Of a DNA stretch of 42,183 bases, positions 25,025 through 33,609 are shown one piece after another. This DNA comes from Candidatus Thorarchaeota archaeon. GTDB lineage: Archaea > Asgardarchaeota > Thorarchaeia > Thorarchaeales > Thorarchaeaceae. The translations under genes and the position numbers were made by a program. The stretch lies in the NCBI GenBank assembly GCA_016839345.1, contig JAEOUL010000127.1:1-42183 (forward strand), written 5' to 3'. A model generated the notes under the pieces. It did no database searches, was not told the DNA's origin, and was given only the letters and a program-made list of their open reading frames with translations. Position 1 is the first letter of the stretch, and each line of letters opens with the position of its first letter.

Positions 25025-26119
25025 ATGACACTTGAGAGTTGGAGACTTCTTGACTTAGGTCCTATAGCACCAATCGAGACCCAAATTAATTATGATATGA
25101 TTGCCCAAGGAATCACTGAAGGAGAGTCTGAGAACACTCTCATTATCTGCTGGCCAGCCAAACCTCTTGTGAGTCTCGGATATTTTCAAGAGATTGAAGC
25201 AGACATAGACACCAAGTTTTGCAAAGAGAATGATATTGTCTATACTCGTCGGACAGTGGGTGGTGGTGGTGTGTATCTTGATGATGGACAGATGTTCTAC
25301 CAATTGATTGGAAGACAGGATAGTCCCACTACACCAAAGAGAATTGATGATTATTATGTTAAGTTTCTTGAAGCCCCAGTTCAAGCATACAGAAACCTTG
25401 GAATCCCAGCAGAGTTCAAGCCTGTGAATGACATTATTGTGGGCGGGAAGAAAATCTCAGGTAATGGTGCTGGAGATATTGGTGACGCGAGGATTCTTGT
25501 AGGAAACTTGATTTTTGACTTCAACTTTGACATGATGGTGAAAGTCCTGAAGGTGCCTGATGAGAAGTTCAGGGACAAGATCGCTCAGAGTCTTCGAGAT
25601 AGAATGTCAACAATCCTTCAGGAAACGGGTTCAATGCCTGATAGAACAGAAGTGAAGGAGGACCTCTTGCGGCTTTATGAGGAAACACTCAATATTGAGT
25701 TAGTCCCTGGAAAATTCAATAAATGGGAGATTGACAAAGTAGAGGAACTCAAACCCAAGTACATGTCAGATGAATGGTTACACTGGAGGAGAGGCGGGAG
25801 GTTAGATGCAAGGACTGTCAGAATCTCAGCCACGACACGTGTAGGAACATCCAATTACAAGGCACCCGGCGGCCTCATACGAATTACTGCAGAGGAGGTT
25901 GAAGGAAAATTGAACGAGATTGTCATTAGCGGCGATTTCTTCATGCTTCCAATGGATGCCATTTCTAATCTTGAGAAAACACTCATAGGTGCAAAGACAG
26001 AGAATGGAGATATTTTGAGTAGGGCAAAGGAAGCCTATTCAAAATTCAACATTGAGTCGCCTGGCGTCACTCCTGAAGATATCGAAACTGCTGTGAAGCT
26101 AGCCTTTGAGCAAAAATGA
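25025..26119 (+). CDS. lplA: Lipoate-protein ligase with fused LplA and LplB domains
   Basis: The 364-residue protein begins with an LplA catalytic domain: RRTVGGGGVYLDDGQMFYQL holds the lipoyl-AMP loop (RRxxGGGxV), and VNDIIVGGKKISGNGAG holds the catalytic Lys in GKKISG. After about residue 265 a second domain (RVGTSNYKAPGGLIRITAEE, LNEIVISGDFF, then LEKTLIGAKTENGDILSRA) matches the accessory LplB/C-terminal domain that bacteria have fused and that Thermoplasma-type archaea encode as a separate protein. The enzyme activates lipoate with ATP and attaches it to lysine of 2-oxoacid dehydrogenase E2 or glycine-cleavage H proteins. No such acceptor gene is in the window. ATG 25025 appears leaderless behind a TATA box. 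Confidence 0.88.
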   Translation: MTLESWRLLDLGPIAPIETQINYDMIAQGITEGESENTLIICWPAKPLVSLGYFQEIEADIDTKFCKENDIVYTRRTVGGGGVYLDDGQMFYQLIGRQDSPTTPKRIDDYYVKFLEAPVQAYRNLGIPAEFKPVNDIIVGGKKISGNGAGDIGDARILVGNLIFDFNFDMMVKVLKVPDEKFRDKIAQSLRDRMSTILQETGSMPDRTEVKEDLLRLYEETLNIELVPGKFNKWEIDKVEELKPKYMSDEWLHWRRGGRLDARTVRISATTRVGTSNYKAPGGLIRITAEEVEGKLNEIVISGDFFMLPMDAISNLEKTLIGAKTENGDILSRAKEAYSKFNIESPGVTPEDIETAVKLAFEQK

Positions 26120-26245
26120 GATAACTTCATTTTAATGAGAAGTCGAATCCCTATACATGAAGGTTCGACATTCCATCTCAGGTGATGAAGAACTATCCAT
26201 AAGGACGTATGAGAGATTTAATCATCACACGGAGAGGAGGCAAAA

Positions 26246-27337
26246 GTGTTGGTTGAAGATTCTCAGTCAAAAGGATTCTTCGTGAGAGCCCCGGGTCGTG
26301 TGTGTCTTTTTGGAGAGCACAGTGACTATCTGGGTCTAGATGTGATTGCTGCAGCAATAGATTTGGTAATTGAAATTATTGCCACTCCACGTGATGATAA
26401 TTGGATTCATGTAGACTACAGCGACTTAGAGATTGTAGACAAATTCTCATTGGATTCGGAGTTAGAATATCGGAATAAACGAGACTACATCAGGAGCTCA
26501 TTTAACGTAATGACTAGAAAGGGTTTCAAGCCTAAACATGGATGGAATTTGAGAGTAAGTGGCAACATTCCATTAGCTGCTGGACTATCTAGTTCATCAG
26601 CAATGACAGTGGCTGCCATAATGGCAATTGCGAAAATATCTGGGAGAGAGATGTCAAATGAAAATGTTGCTTCGATAGCCTATGACGCAGAGGTTTTAGA
26701 GTTTGGAGAGAGTGGTGGAGCTATGGACCATTATGCCTCAGCAGTAGGTGGAATAATTCATGTAAATATGCTGAACAATTATGTCACGCAACTCCCTGCA
26801 AAACTCGGATCAATCATCATTGGAGATTCTGGAGAAAAGAAGAAGGACACAGTGGGAGACCTTCGTTACATCCGAACAACTGTCGAGCAAGAGTTTGAAG
26901 CAATCGCATTGAAGATTGAATCGTTCGATAGGCGAACTACACGGGTGAATAGAGTCCATGAGCTGAGAAAGAGTAAACCCACAAAGGAGAGAAGTATGGC
27001 AGAGGCAGTCCTTCAAAATAGAGACCTCACCTATCGTGCATTGAGATTGTTGCAGGAAGAGAAACCAAATCCAAAACACATTGGTGATATGCTTAGAGAA
27101 CACCACGAGATATTGAGAGACGCTCTGAATAGATCTACACCAAAGATTGAACGAATGATTGATGCAGCATATTCTGCTGGAGCAAGAGGATGCAAAATCA
27201 ATGGAAGTGGAGGAGGGGGAACAATGATGGCTTATTGTGATGGGAACGAAGCAGAGATTCTGTCAGCAATCAATGATGTACAGGGAAAAGCATACATTGT
27301 AAAAATAGGGACTGGTGCAGCAATAACAAAAGAATAA
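26246..27337 (+). CDS. GHMP-family sugar kinase (galactokinase-like)
   Basis: The 363-residue protein has the three GHMP motifs: RAPGRVCLFGEHSDYLGLD near residue 14 (very like galactokinase APGRVNLIGEHTDY), PLAAGLSSSSAMTVAA near 110 as the ATP loop, and CKINGSGGGGTMMAYCD near 315. Between them is GESGGAMDHYASAVGG, where the Asp is the catalytic base. The GEHSDY version points to a sugar 1-kinase (galactose, galacturonate, glucuronate or heptose) more than to mevalonate kinase. GTG 26246 stands 5 bases behind GGAGAGGAGG, a very strong ribosome site. Surroundings (lipoate ligase before, secreted protein after) give no clue to the sugar. Kinase family sure; sugar unknown. Confidence 0.88.
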   Translation: MLVEDSQSKGFFVRAPGRVCLFGEHSDYLGLDVIAAAIDLVIEIIATPRDDNWIHVDYSDLEIVDKFSLDSELEYRNKRDYIRSSFNVMTRKGFKPKHGWNLRVSGNIPLAAGLSSSSAMTVAAIMAIAKISGREMSNENVASIAYDAEVLEFGESGGAMDHYASAVGGIIHVNMLNNYVTQLPAKLGSIIIGDSGEKKKDTVGDLRYIRTTVEQEFEAIALKIESFDRRTTRVNRVHELRKSKPTKERSMAEAVLQNRDLTYRALRLLQEEKPNPKHIGDMLREHHEILRDALNRSTPKIERMIDAAYSAGARGCKINGSGGGGTMMAYCDGNEAEILSAINDVQGKAYIVKIGTGAAITKE

Positions 27338-27429
27338 CCTCGAATGTCTTATGTATCCAGATTGAGTCACCAAGTATATTGAAATACCGGCAAGTCTAGT
27401 GCACGAGTCAGTAAGATAGAGGTATTTTC

Positions 27430-28170
27430 ATGCAGAATAATAATTTCTCGAAGATACTAGTAGGTGTATCAATAGTCACCATCATCCTTTTTGCACAAAT
27501 CTCAGGTATCACAGCTGCTAATAACCAAGGTCTTGAGTGGGGCATTCATGTTGGTGATCGGTTTGACTATGATGTCAAGGTAGAATTCCACAATACATCT
27601 TTCGACCTATCGATAGATGATGAAATGTACATGATCATTAATGCACTGAGTGAAATCCCAGATGATGTCACAAGCGGTGGACAATTAACAATTTTTGGCT
27701 TGGGTATCAATAGTTACACAACATACTGGGAAAATGGTACCGTAATGGATAGCGTTTGGCTAAATGAAGCAAATTATGGGAGTCCACTCATTGCATATCC
27801 TGTAGGAAATTGGATTTTATTGACTGAGATATTCCAAGATAGCTTGCCTTCTGCTATAATCACTCAGGACGAAACAATACTGAATCACACTGTAGTAGAC
27901 ATTCCAAATCCAGGAAATGTACATAAAATGGTATTTCTGAAGAACTTTGGTATCCCACAATCACAGTTCTATAATGTGACATGGGGTTCAGAAACAACTG
28001 TCTTTGTGGAGCTAACATTGACTTCTTGGACAACAGTCGGAGATACCACAACCTCTGGAACCACAGGTACAACTGTTGGAGAAGGTGATAACACACTCCT
28101 ACTCATTCTAGGTGTAGGAACTGCAGTCGCAATTGTGATTATTGTGATATTAATTATGCGTCGAAGATAG
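27430..28170 (+). CDS. Secreted protein with C-terminal membrane anchor, unknown function
   Basis: The 246-residue protein starts with a signal-like segment (ILVGVSIVTIILFAQISGITA) followed by an exposed domain rich in beta-strand residues with several N-x-S/T sites (HNTS, ENGT, LNHT, YNVT). A Thr/Ser/Gly linker (TTTSGTTGTTVGEGD) leads to one membrane helix (TLLLILGVGTAVAIVIIVILI) and the basic end MRRR. This is the layout of many archaeal cell-surface proteins: outside domain, flexible glycosylated-type stalk, anchor. WGIHVGDRFDYDVKV near the start is a common opening of such Asgard/euryarchaeal surface proteins. ATG 27430 has GATAGAGG upstream. Function not recognised. Confidence 0.8.
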   Translation: MQNNNFSKILVGVSIVTIILFAQISGITAANNQGLEWGIHVGDRFDYDVKVEFHNTSFDLSIDDEMYMIINALSEIPDDVTSGGQLTIFGLGINSYTTYWENGTVMDSVWLNEANYGSPLIAYPVGNWILLTEIFQDSLPSAIITQDETILNHTVVDIPNPGNVHKMVFLKNFGIPQSQFYNVTWGSETTVFVELTLTSWTTVGDTTTSGTTGTTVGEGDNTLLLILGVGTAVAIVIIVILIMRRR

Positions 28171-28189
28171 ACATGATTATGTAAAGGAT

Positions 28190-28210
28190 AGTCGGCATTA
28201 GTCGCCGACT
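28190..28210. terminator. Hairpin between converging genes
   Basis: AGTCGGC and GCCGACT form a perfect 7-base stem with the loop ATTAGTC, then TTCCCTACTTTTC. It is centred in the 65 bases between the end of the secreted-protein gene (plus) and the end of the folate operon (minus) and could end both. Like the hairpin at 9487-9507 it marks a convergent gene pair. Confidence 0.6.
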
Positions 28211-28235
28211 TCCCTACTTTTCATCAATTGATAAT

Positions 28236-29798
28236 CTAAGATGATTCAGCAAGCTCTTTCATTCGGGCTTCGACTATCTCAAGAATCTCTTCTTTGAGTT
28301 TACGACCCTCAATGAGAAGTCTTTCAACTTCCTTTGCAGTCTTGCCTACAAAGCTCTTGGTTTTGATGTTACCAAGATTGATTCGTACATTGAGTGCTGC
28401 ACCTTCAATGGCAGCCATGAGCGCATGGGCAGATACTCCAGCATCTGTGATTGTGTTAATGTTACCCTTCTCTGCTGCAACCCTGGCATGCTGCATTGCA
28501 CTGAATGAGTGTTGCATTGTAGAAAGAGGAATCTTGGCTGCATGGATAGTGCCTTTCTCAATAATCTCTGCTTTCTCTTTCTTCTGAGCTTCTGTTTCTT
28601 CAGGAAGCTTGAATGCATCCATCACAACATCAAAAGCAGCAGAGTCTTTCTCAATCAGATCCATTAGGACTCCACGATCGTACTCTGCAGCATGACGATG
28701 CTCTATCATCTTTTCTTTGATACCAGCAAATTTCCTTCCGGAGAGTGAGAGCCCTGTCACCATGCAAACAAGACCAGCACCATAGGAACCTATTGCAGCA
28801 GCAACACTTCCTCCGCCTGGAGTCGCACGTGCTCTTCGGACCTCGTTTCCAAACTCGATCATCGACATCTCAGTGAATGTCTTCGTCGTTGGATCGAAAC
28901 CTCCACCGAGGTAGTAGAGGTCGAGAATCATGGATTCATCAAGTTTCTCAGGCTGGAGGTAGTATCTCAGTGCATCAAGAAGCGCAAAGAGTGGGACCAT
29001 CCCAACTATCTCAGTTTCAATGACGTTTGCACCAAAACGACGAGCTTCATTACGTACCACCTCTAGTACTTGGTGAATCTTTGTGCGTTTAGGATGTGTA
29101 AGATTAAGTGACACCTGCACACAGTTCTTAGCAGGCAAATCAAGACCAATACCTTGAACATTGACGAATCCCCCAGTCAAACCTCGTACTGCGTCCGCAC
29201 AGACCTTTGCAACCTCAACATTTGTAGTGTTCAGATTGAAATTAATAGCAACCAAGAAATTTCGAGCACCAGTAGCTGTAGCTCCAGCAGTTGGGTGTAT
29301 CTTATTGGGTCCATAGTCAGGCTCCTTATCAGGGTCTTCTCCAATCAACTGTCTTAAGGCTTCGAACTCGCCCTCACGGATGTTAGGTAGGTCAACTCTA
29401 TCTGCACGAGTTGCAGACTTGGAATAGAGAAACACTGGAACATTACACTTCTTTGAGAACTCTTCTGCGAACTCCTTTGAGAGCTCAATGCATTCGCCAA
29501 TTGTAATGCCATGGAGTGGGATAAAGGGCACGACATCAACAGCACCCATTCGTGGATGAGCACCCTCATGTTTGGTCAGGTCAATTTTCTCAACGGCAAG
29601 CTCAGCAGCTTTCAGTGCGGCATCTTTGACCTGTTGAGGTTCGCCAATGAACGTAAAGACTGAACGATTATGATCCGGATCAAATTCCACATCTAGAAGC
29701 CTAACTCCTTCAACGCTCTTGATAACCTCGGACAGGGCATCAATGATTTTTTTATCTCGTCCTTCGGAAAAGTTGGGGACACACTCAACCACTTTCAT
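28236..29798 (-). CDS. ftcD: Bifunctional glutamate formiminotransferase / formimino-THF cyclodeaminase
   Basis: The 520-residue protein fuses two enzymes. The N-terminal 300 residues are the formiminotransferase (ECVPNFSEGRD; DVEFDPDHNRSVFTFIG; HEGAHPRMGAVDVVPFIP; TGARNFLVAINFNLNT). The C-terminal 200 are the cyclodeaminase (ATPGGGSVAAAIGSYGAGLV and a helical bundle). It moves the formimino group from formiminoglutamate to THF and releases ammonia to give 5,10-methenyl-THF. ATG 29798 is preferred because CCGGTGAAT stands just upstream; GTG 29807 is in frame. It follows Fhs, FolD and a GNAT on the same strand, whose products convert methenyl-THF to formyl-THF and formate with ATP. The same fusion exists in animals and some bacteria. 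No other histidine-degradation gene is in the window. Confidence 0.92.
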   Translation of the reverse strand: MKVVECVPNFSEGRDKKIIDALSEVIKSVEGVRLLDVEFDPDHNRSVFTFIGEPQQVKDAALKAAELAVEKIDLTKHEGAHPRMGAVDVVPFIPLHGITIGECIELSKEFAEEFSKKCNVPVFLYSKSATRADRVDLPNIREGEFEALRQLIGEDPDKEPDYGPNKIHPTAGATATGARNFLVAINFNLNTTNVEVAKVCADAVRGLTGGFVNVQGIGLDLPAKNCVQVSLNLTHPKRTKIHQVLEVVRNEARRFGANVIETEIVGMVPLFALLDALRYYLQPEKLDESMILDLYYLGGGFDPTTKTFTEMSMIEFGNEVRRARATPGGGSVAAAIGSYGAGLVCMVTGLSLSGRKFAGIKEKMIEHRHAAEYDRGVLMDLIEKDSAAFDVVMDAFKLPEETEAQKKEKAEIIEKGTIHAAKIPLSTMQHSFSAMQHARVAAEKGNINTITDAGVSAHALMAAIEGAALNVRINLGNIKTKSFVGKTAKEVERLLIEGRKLKEEILEIVEARMKELAESS

Positions 29799-29866
29799 AA
29801 GATTCACCGGTGCCCGCTCGTCGCGTCCATGTACAAAAGCGTTTGGGCAGGCCTATAATATCTGAT

Positions 29867-30910
29867 TCACGAGAGATACTTCTTGACTTTCTGTACATCT
29901 ACTTGATACGAATACTCTTCTCGAATCAGTTTGAAACCCATTCTCTCATTTATTGCTAACATTGGCTCATTGGAGGTGGCATTTACTGTTGAAACAAACT
30001 TCACCTCAGGATATTCGTGACGGATTTTCAGAAGCATAGCTGCCTTCAACCACTTTCCAAGACCTCTGCCACGAAACTTCTCCTGAACTCCAGTGAGATA
30101 TTGATGCAAAATTGTGGGAGTGGATGGCTCGTAAACAACATCAGTCAGTCCAGAGATTTCTCCATTCTGCTCTTCCACGACGGCCGTAATCCAAGTTTGT
30201 CCTTTCTCTCTTACTTTTTCTTCTCGCGTCCTCCATTCATCAGGTGTGAATATATGATCACCAGTTGTGAGTTCATCACGAGGTGCCTGATTAAACACCT
30301 CTGTATAGACATTACAGTAGTCCTCTAGAATTGAATCAGGAATTCTAACATGAAACTCCAAACTCGATGTTGGAGACCGTTGGGGACCCTCTGTCATCCA
30401 CTGTTCCATAAGGTCCCAGTCAACATCAATCATATTGAGGTGATTTATTCGTACAGCAAGGGCTTCTTTCCCACCAATTTTTTGCATTAGTTCTCTTGAA
30501 GCATGATTCAGCAATAAGCCAGTAAACTGGGTCTTATTATTATTCAAAGCATGTTCATATGCTTCAGCGATGAGATTTCGTGCGATACCCTTCCTACGAT
30601 GATTTTCATGAACTGCAAGATGAATTCGACAAAATTCTTCATTTCCCGGATAGGATGCAGCTTCTTCTTTGTAATGTGAACAACGTAACCATGCAACAAA
30701 TACATGAGGTTCATCCTTTTTCACGACTTTGAATGCTACGACATTTTGAAATAACAAGCTGTTAACCATATCAGCTTTGACTACTTCTACACTCGGAACT
30801 GGTTTTTCTGGAGACAATTCATTCATGGTTTCAATCGTAAATCTATAGAAAGACGCCCAGTCTTCATCACTTGCATTCTCAATGTCAAAGGGATGTATCT
30901 CATATTCCAA
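29867..30910 (-). CDS. Tandem GNAT acetyltransferase (two GNAT domains)
   Basis: From TTG 30910 the protein has 347 residues in two GNAT domains. The first has HLAVHENHRRKGIARNLIAE near residue 105; the second has LTGVQEKFRGRGLGKWLKAA near 280 and NEPMLAINERMGFKLIREEY at the end. Such double-GNAT proteins include mycothiol-synthase-like enzymes; the acceptor here is not known. I chose TTG 30910 because GGGTGGTAGG lies 5-8 bases before it; the open frame reaches back to 31012 but would overlap the end of FolD by 50 bases. It lies inside the folate operon between FolD and FtcD, so a connection with C1 metabolism or its regulation is possible but unproven. Confidence 0.82.
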   Translation of the reverse strand: MEYEIHPFDIENASDEDWASFYRFTIETMNELSPEKPVPSVEVVKADMVNSLLFQNVVAFKVVKKDEPHVFVAWLRCSHYKEEAASYPGNEEFCRIHLAVHENHRRKGIARNLIAEAYEHALNNNKTQFTGLLLNHASRELMQKIGGKEALAVRINHLNMIDVDWDLMEQWMTEGPQRSPTSSLEFHVRIPDSILEDYCNVYTEVFNQAPRDELTTGDHIFTPDEWRTREEKVREKGQTWITAVVEEQNGEISGLTDVVYEPSTPTILHQYLTGVQEKFRGRGLGKWLKAAMLLKIRHEYPEVKFVSTVNATSNEPMLAINERMGFKLIREEYSYQVDVQKVKKYLS

Positions 30911-30962
30911 TTGCCTACCACCCTTATATTTGTGGCAATGGAATCTGATGCTTTGAAATAAA

Positions 30963-31862
30963 TCATTCGAGATTGTTTGGTGAAGTTTGAGCCGAATACG
31001 CTGATACAACATTCTTCAAGAGCATCGCAATAGTCATGGGTCCTACTCCACCTGGGACTGGAGTGATGCATAGCGCCTTCGTTTTTACATTTTCAAAATC
31101 CACATCACCATGGGGTGTGGAAACATCAATCACAACAGAGTCTTTCTTGACCATATCTTCGGTGATGAAGAACGGGTCATCCTCGCCTGTACGCCGACCA
31201 ATAGCAGTCACAAGTACATCAGCTTGTCTTGTGAATGACGCAAGATCCTTTGTCCGTGAATGGCAGACAGTCACTGTTGCATTTCGGTTCAAAAGAAGCA
31301 TAATGAGAGGCTTTCCAACAATGTTAGATCTGTTGATAATTACTGCGTGTTTGCCTGAGAGGTCTTTCCATCCAATTCTGTCGAGAATTGTGACGATCCC
31401 ATGTGGAGTGGCTGCACTGAGGTCCTCCTCACCATAGAAGAGACGGTATACGTTTGTTGGAGAAAAACCATCAACATCCTTCAGAGGATCAATAGCCCCT
31501 ATGATTGTCTTCTCATCGATGTGATTAGGGAGAGGCAGTTGAACAAGAATCCCATGGACTCTCTTGTCATCATTGAGTTTGGAGAGTAGCTTGAGAAGTT
31601 CCTTCTGAGTGGTGGATTCAGGCAGGTCATAGTTTTCAGATAGTATACCAGCTTTGTTTGAGGCTTTGTGTTTCATTTTGACATACATCTTTGAACCTGG
31701 ATCCTCACCAACGATAATTGTAACGAGTTTGGGAGGAACTTTGTGTTTCTTAATGAGTTGTTCAACCTCATCTTTGACCTCATTCTTCAGACGGTTCGAT
31801 AGTCTGCGTCCCTTGATGACATGGTCCTCGCAGATTGGTTTTAGTTCATCTTCTTCAGACAT
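30963..31862 (-). CDS. folD: Methylene-THF dehydrogenase / methenyl-THF cyclohydrolase
   Basis: The 299-residue protein carries the FolD marks: YVKMKHKASNKAGI with the catalytic Tyr and Lys, GILVQLPLP, IDPLKDVDGFSPTN, INRSNIVGKPLIMLLL for NADP binding and TPVPGGVGPMTIAMLL at the end. It interconverts 5,10-methylene-, 5,10-methenyl- and 10-formyl-THF. I chose ATG 31862, which has AGGTGAT 4 bases before it; GTG 31871 lies inside that ribosome site. It starts 13 bases after the stop of the formate-THF ligase gene, so the two are one operon, and with FtcD they form an unbroken chain from formimino groups to formate. This is the bacterial-type tetrahydrofolate route and not the tetrahydromethanopterin route of methanogens. 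Confidence 0.95.
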   Translation of the reverse strand: MSEEDELKPICEDHVIKGRRLSNRLKNEVKDEVEQLIKKHKVPPKLVTIIVGEDPGSKMYVKMKHKASNKAGILSENYDLPESTTQKELLKLLSKLNDDKRVHGILVQLPLPNHIDEKTIIGAIDPLKDVDGFSPTNVYRLFYGEEDLSAATPHGIVTILDRIGWKDLSGKHAVIINRSNIVGKPLIMLLLNRNATVTVCHSRTKDLASFTRQADVLVTAIGRRTGEDDPFFITEDMVKKDSVVIDVSTPHGDVDFENVKTKALCITPVPGGVGPMTIAMLLKNVVSAYSAQTSPNNLE

Positions 31863-31875
31863 TACAATCACCTAG

Positions 31876-33477
31876 TTAGAAGACTCCACTAATATTGCCA
31901 TCATCGTCAACATCCATTTCTAAGGCTGCTGGTTCTTCCGGGAGTCCGGGCATGAGATTGATGTCACCCATATACACCACAATGAATCCAGCACCATTAC
32001 TTACATCAACACCATTAACCTCAACGTCGAAGTGCGAAGGTCGACACCTTAGACTTCTGGTGTCGGACAGACTAAATTGAGTCTTGGCGATACATATAGG
32101 GAGTTTTCCATATCCTCGTTTTTCGATGGACCGTATACTTCCACTAGCACCAGTTGTGTAGTCAACATCATCAGCCCCGTAAATCTGCTGTGCCACCTTC
32201 AGAATCTTGGTCTTGATTGGATCCTTTAGATTGTATGTATAATTGATACCCTTACTAGTACGATTGTCGATTGCCTCAATGACAGCTTGAGCCACAGCTT
32301 TTCCACCCTCACTACCCTTTGTGAAAACCTCTGATACTTCCATCCTCCAATCCTTGCTCTTACAGAACTGACGGAGCAGGTCAATCTCTTCTTCGGTATC
32401 GTCAGGAAATCGATTAAGTGCGACAACAGCTGGTACACCGAAATTGTTGACATTCTCTACATGCTTCTCAAGATTCGGAAATCCTTTCTCAAGATCATCA
32501 CAGCCATGATATTTCAGTGCGCGAATTGTTGTAACGATAACACAAGCATCAACATCAAAGTTACCGGCTCTGGTCACTATATTGAAGAATTTCTCAGCAC
32601 CCAAATCTGCTCCAAATCCAGCCTCAATCACGACATAGTCGAACAGTTTCAAGGCGATATCCGTCGCAATGATTGAGCTAGTACCATGAGCAATGTTTGC
32701 AAAAGGACCGGTGTGAATCATTGCAGGAGTCTCTTCTATCGTTTGAACAAGGTTTGGTTTGAGTGCGTCACGGAGAATCACAGCCATTGCCTTCTCTGCT
32801 CTAATATCTCTCGCGTACATATCCTGGAGTTGCTCAGATCTTCCGACAAGGATATTTCCTAGACGCGCTTTCAGTTCTTTGTAATCCATTGAGAGACCCA
32901 GGATTGCCATGACCTCAGAAGCTGAAGTTATGACAAATTGGTCTTCTCTGGGAAACCCGTCAAATCTCCCGCCTAGACCTACAATCACTTTCCGAAGAGC
33001 TCTATCGTTCATATCCACATTTCGCGGCCAGTAGGTCCTCCTGACATCTAGTTCCGGCTGCTTATCGTGGTGGATATAGTTGTCAATCATGGCAGAAAGT
33101 AGATTGCCAGCGGCTGAAACAGCTGGGAAATCCCCAGTGAACATCAGATTAATCTGCTCAAATGGAACCACCCGTGATTTTCCACCACCTGCAGCCCCAC
33201 CCTTGATACCGAAGACTGGACCTAGGGAGGGTTGTCTTAGAGTGACAACAGCCTTATGCCCCAAAGCATTGAATGCCATTGAGAATCCTATAGAGTTGGT
33301 CGTCTTACCCTCTCCAGCGGGAGTGGGATTAGTTGCGGTCACAAGTATAAGTCGACCTTTCCGTTTGCCAAGATTCTTTCTTATGTTAAGGTCAATCTTG
33401 GCCATATATTTCCCATATACTTCCAAGTACTCTTCATCAATTCCAGCATCTTTGGCTACTTCAATTATAGGTCTCAT
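31876..33477 (-). CDS. fhs: Formate--tetrahydrofolate ligase
   Basis: The 533-residue protein is a full formyl-THF synthetase. The ATP loop is TPAGEGKTTNSIGFSMA; other hallmarks are VTLRQPSLGPVFGIKGGAAG, INLMFTGDFPAVSAAGNLLSA, GPFANIAHGTSSIIAT and EAGFGADLGAEKF. It joins formate and THF with ATP or, in the reverse direction, gives formate and ATP from 10-formyl-THF. Compared with clostridial enzymes (about 557) it is slightly shorter, with the gap spread through the sequence and no missing motif. GGAGAG stands 3-4 bases before ATG 33477. It opens the operon Fhs - FolD - GNAT - FtcD. The 130 bases upstream, shared with the divergent beta-lactamase-fold gene, must hold both promoters. Confidence 0.96.
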   Translation of the reverse strand: MRPIIEVAKDAGIDEEYLEVYGKYMAKIDLNIRKNLGKRKGRLILVTATNPTPAGEGKTTNSIGFSMAFNALGHKAVVTLRQPSLGPVFGIKGGAAGGGKSRVVPFEQINLMFTGDFPAVSAAGNLLSAMIDNYIHHDKQPELDVRRTYWPRNVDMNDRALRKVIVGLGGRFDGFPREDQFVITSASEVMAILGLSMDYKELKARLGNILVGRSEQLQDMYARDIRAEKAMAVILRDALKPNLVQTIEETPAMIHTGPFANIAHGTSSIIATDIALKLFDYVVIEAGFGADLGAEKFFNIVTRAGNFDVDACVIVTTIRALKYHGCDDLEKGFPNLEKHVENVNNFGVPAVVALNRFPDDTEEEIDLLRQFCKSKDWRMEVSEVFTKGSEGGKAVAQAVIEAIDNRTSKGINYTYNLKDPIKTKILKVAQQIYGADDVDYTTGASGSIRSIEKRGYGKLPICIAKTQFSLSDTRSLRCRPSHFDVEVNGVDVSNGAGFIVVYMGDINLMPGLPEEPAALEMDVDDDGNISGVF

Positions 33478-33609
33478 TTTCTCTCCAACTCACTTATCGA
33501 TTGTCAATCAAGCAAGTCGTAGCATCACGCATTGATAAACCAAGCTCTCTGGCAAAGCTGGGTTGCGCTGAATATCATACTTAATTTACATCAAGTAAGA
33601 TTCTAGGTT

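Noticed and set aside
28236..29798. Fused FtcD as a sign of eukaryote relationship
   Set aside because: The same fusion is found in bacteria, so it gives no support for a eukaryotic link.
31862..31871. GTG 31871 as the start of FolD
   Set aside because: This GTG forms part of AGGTGAT, the ribosome site for ATG 31862, which fits the spacing better.
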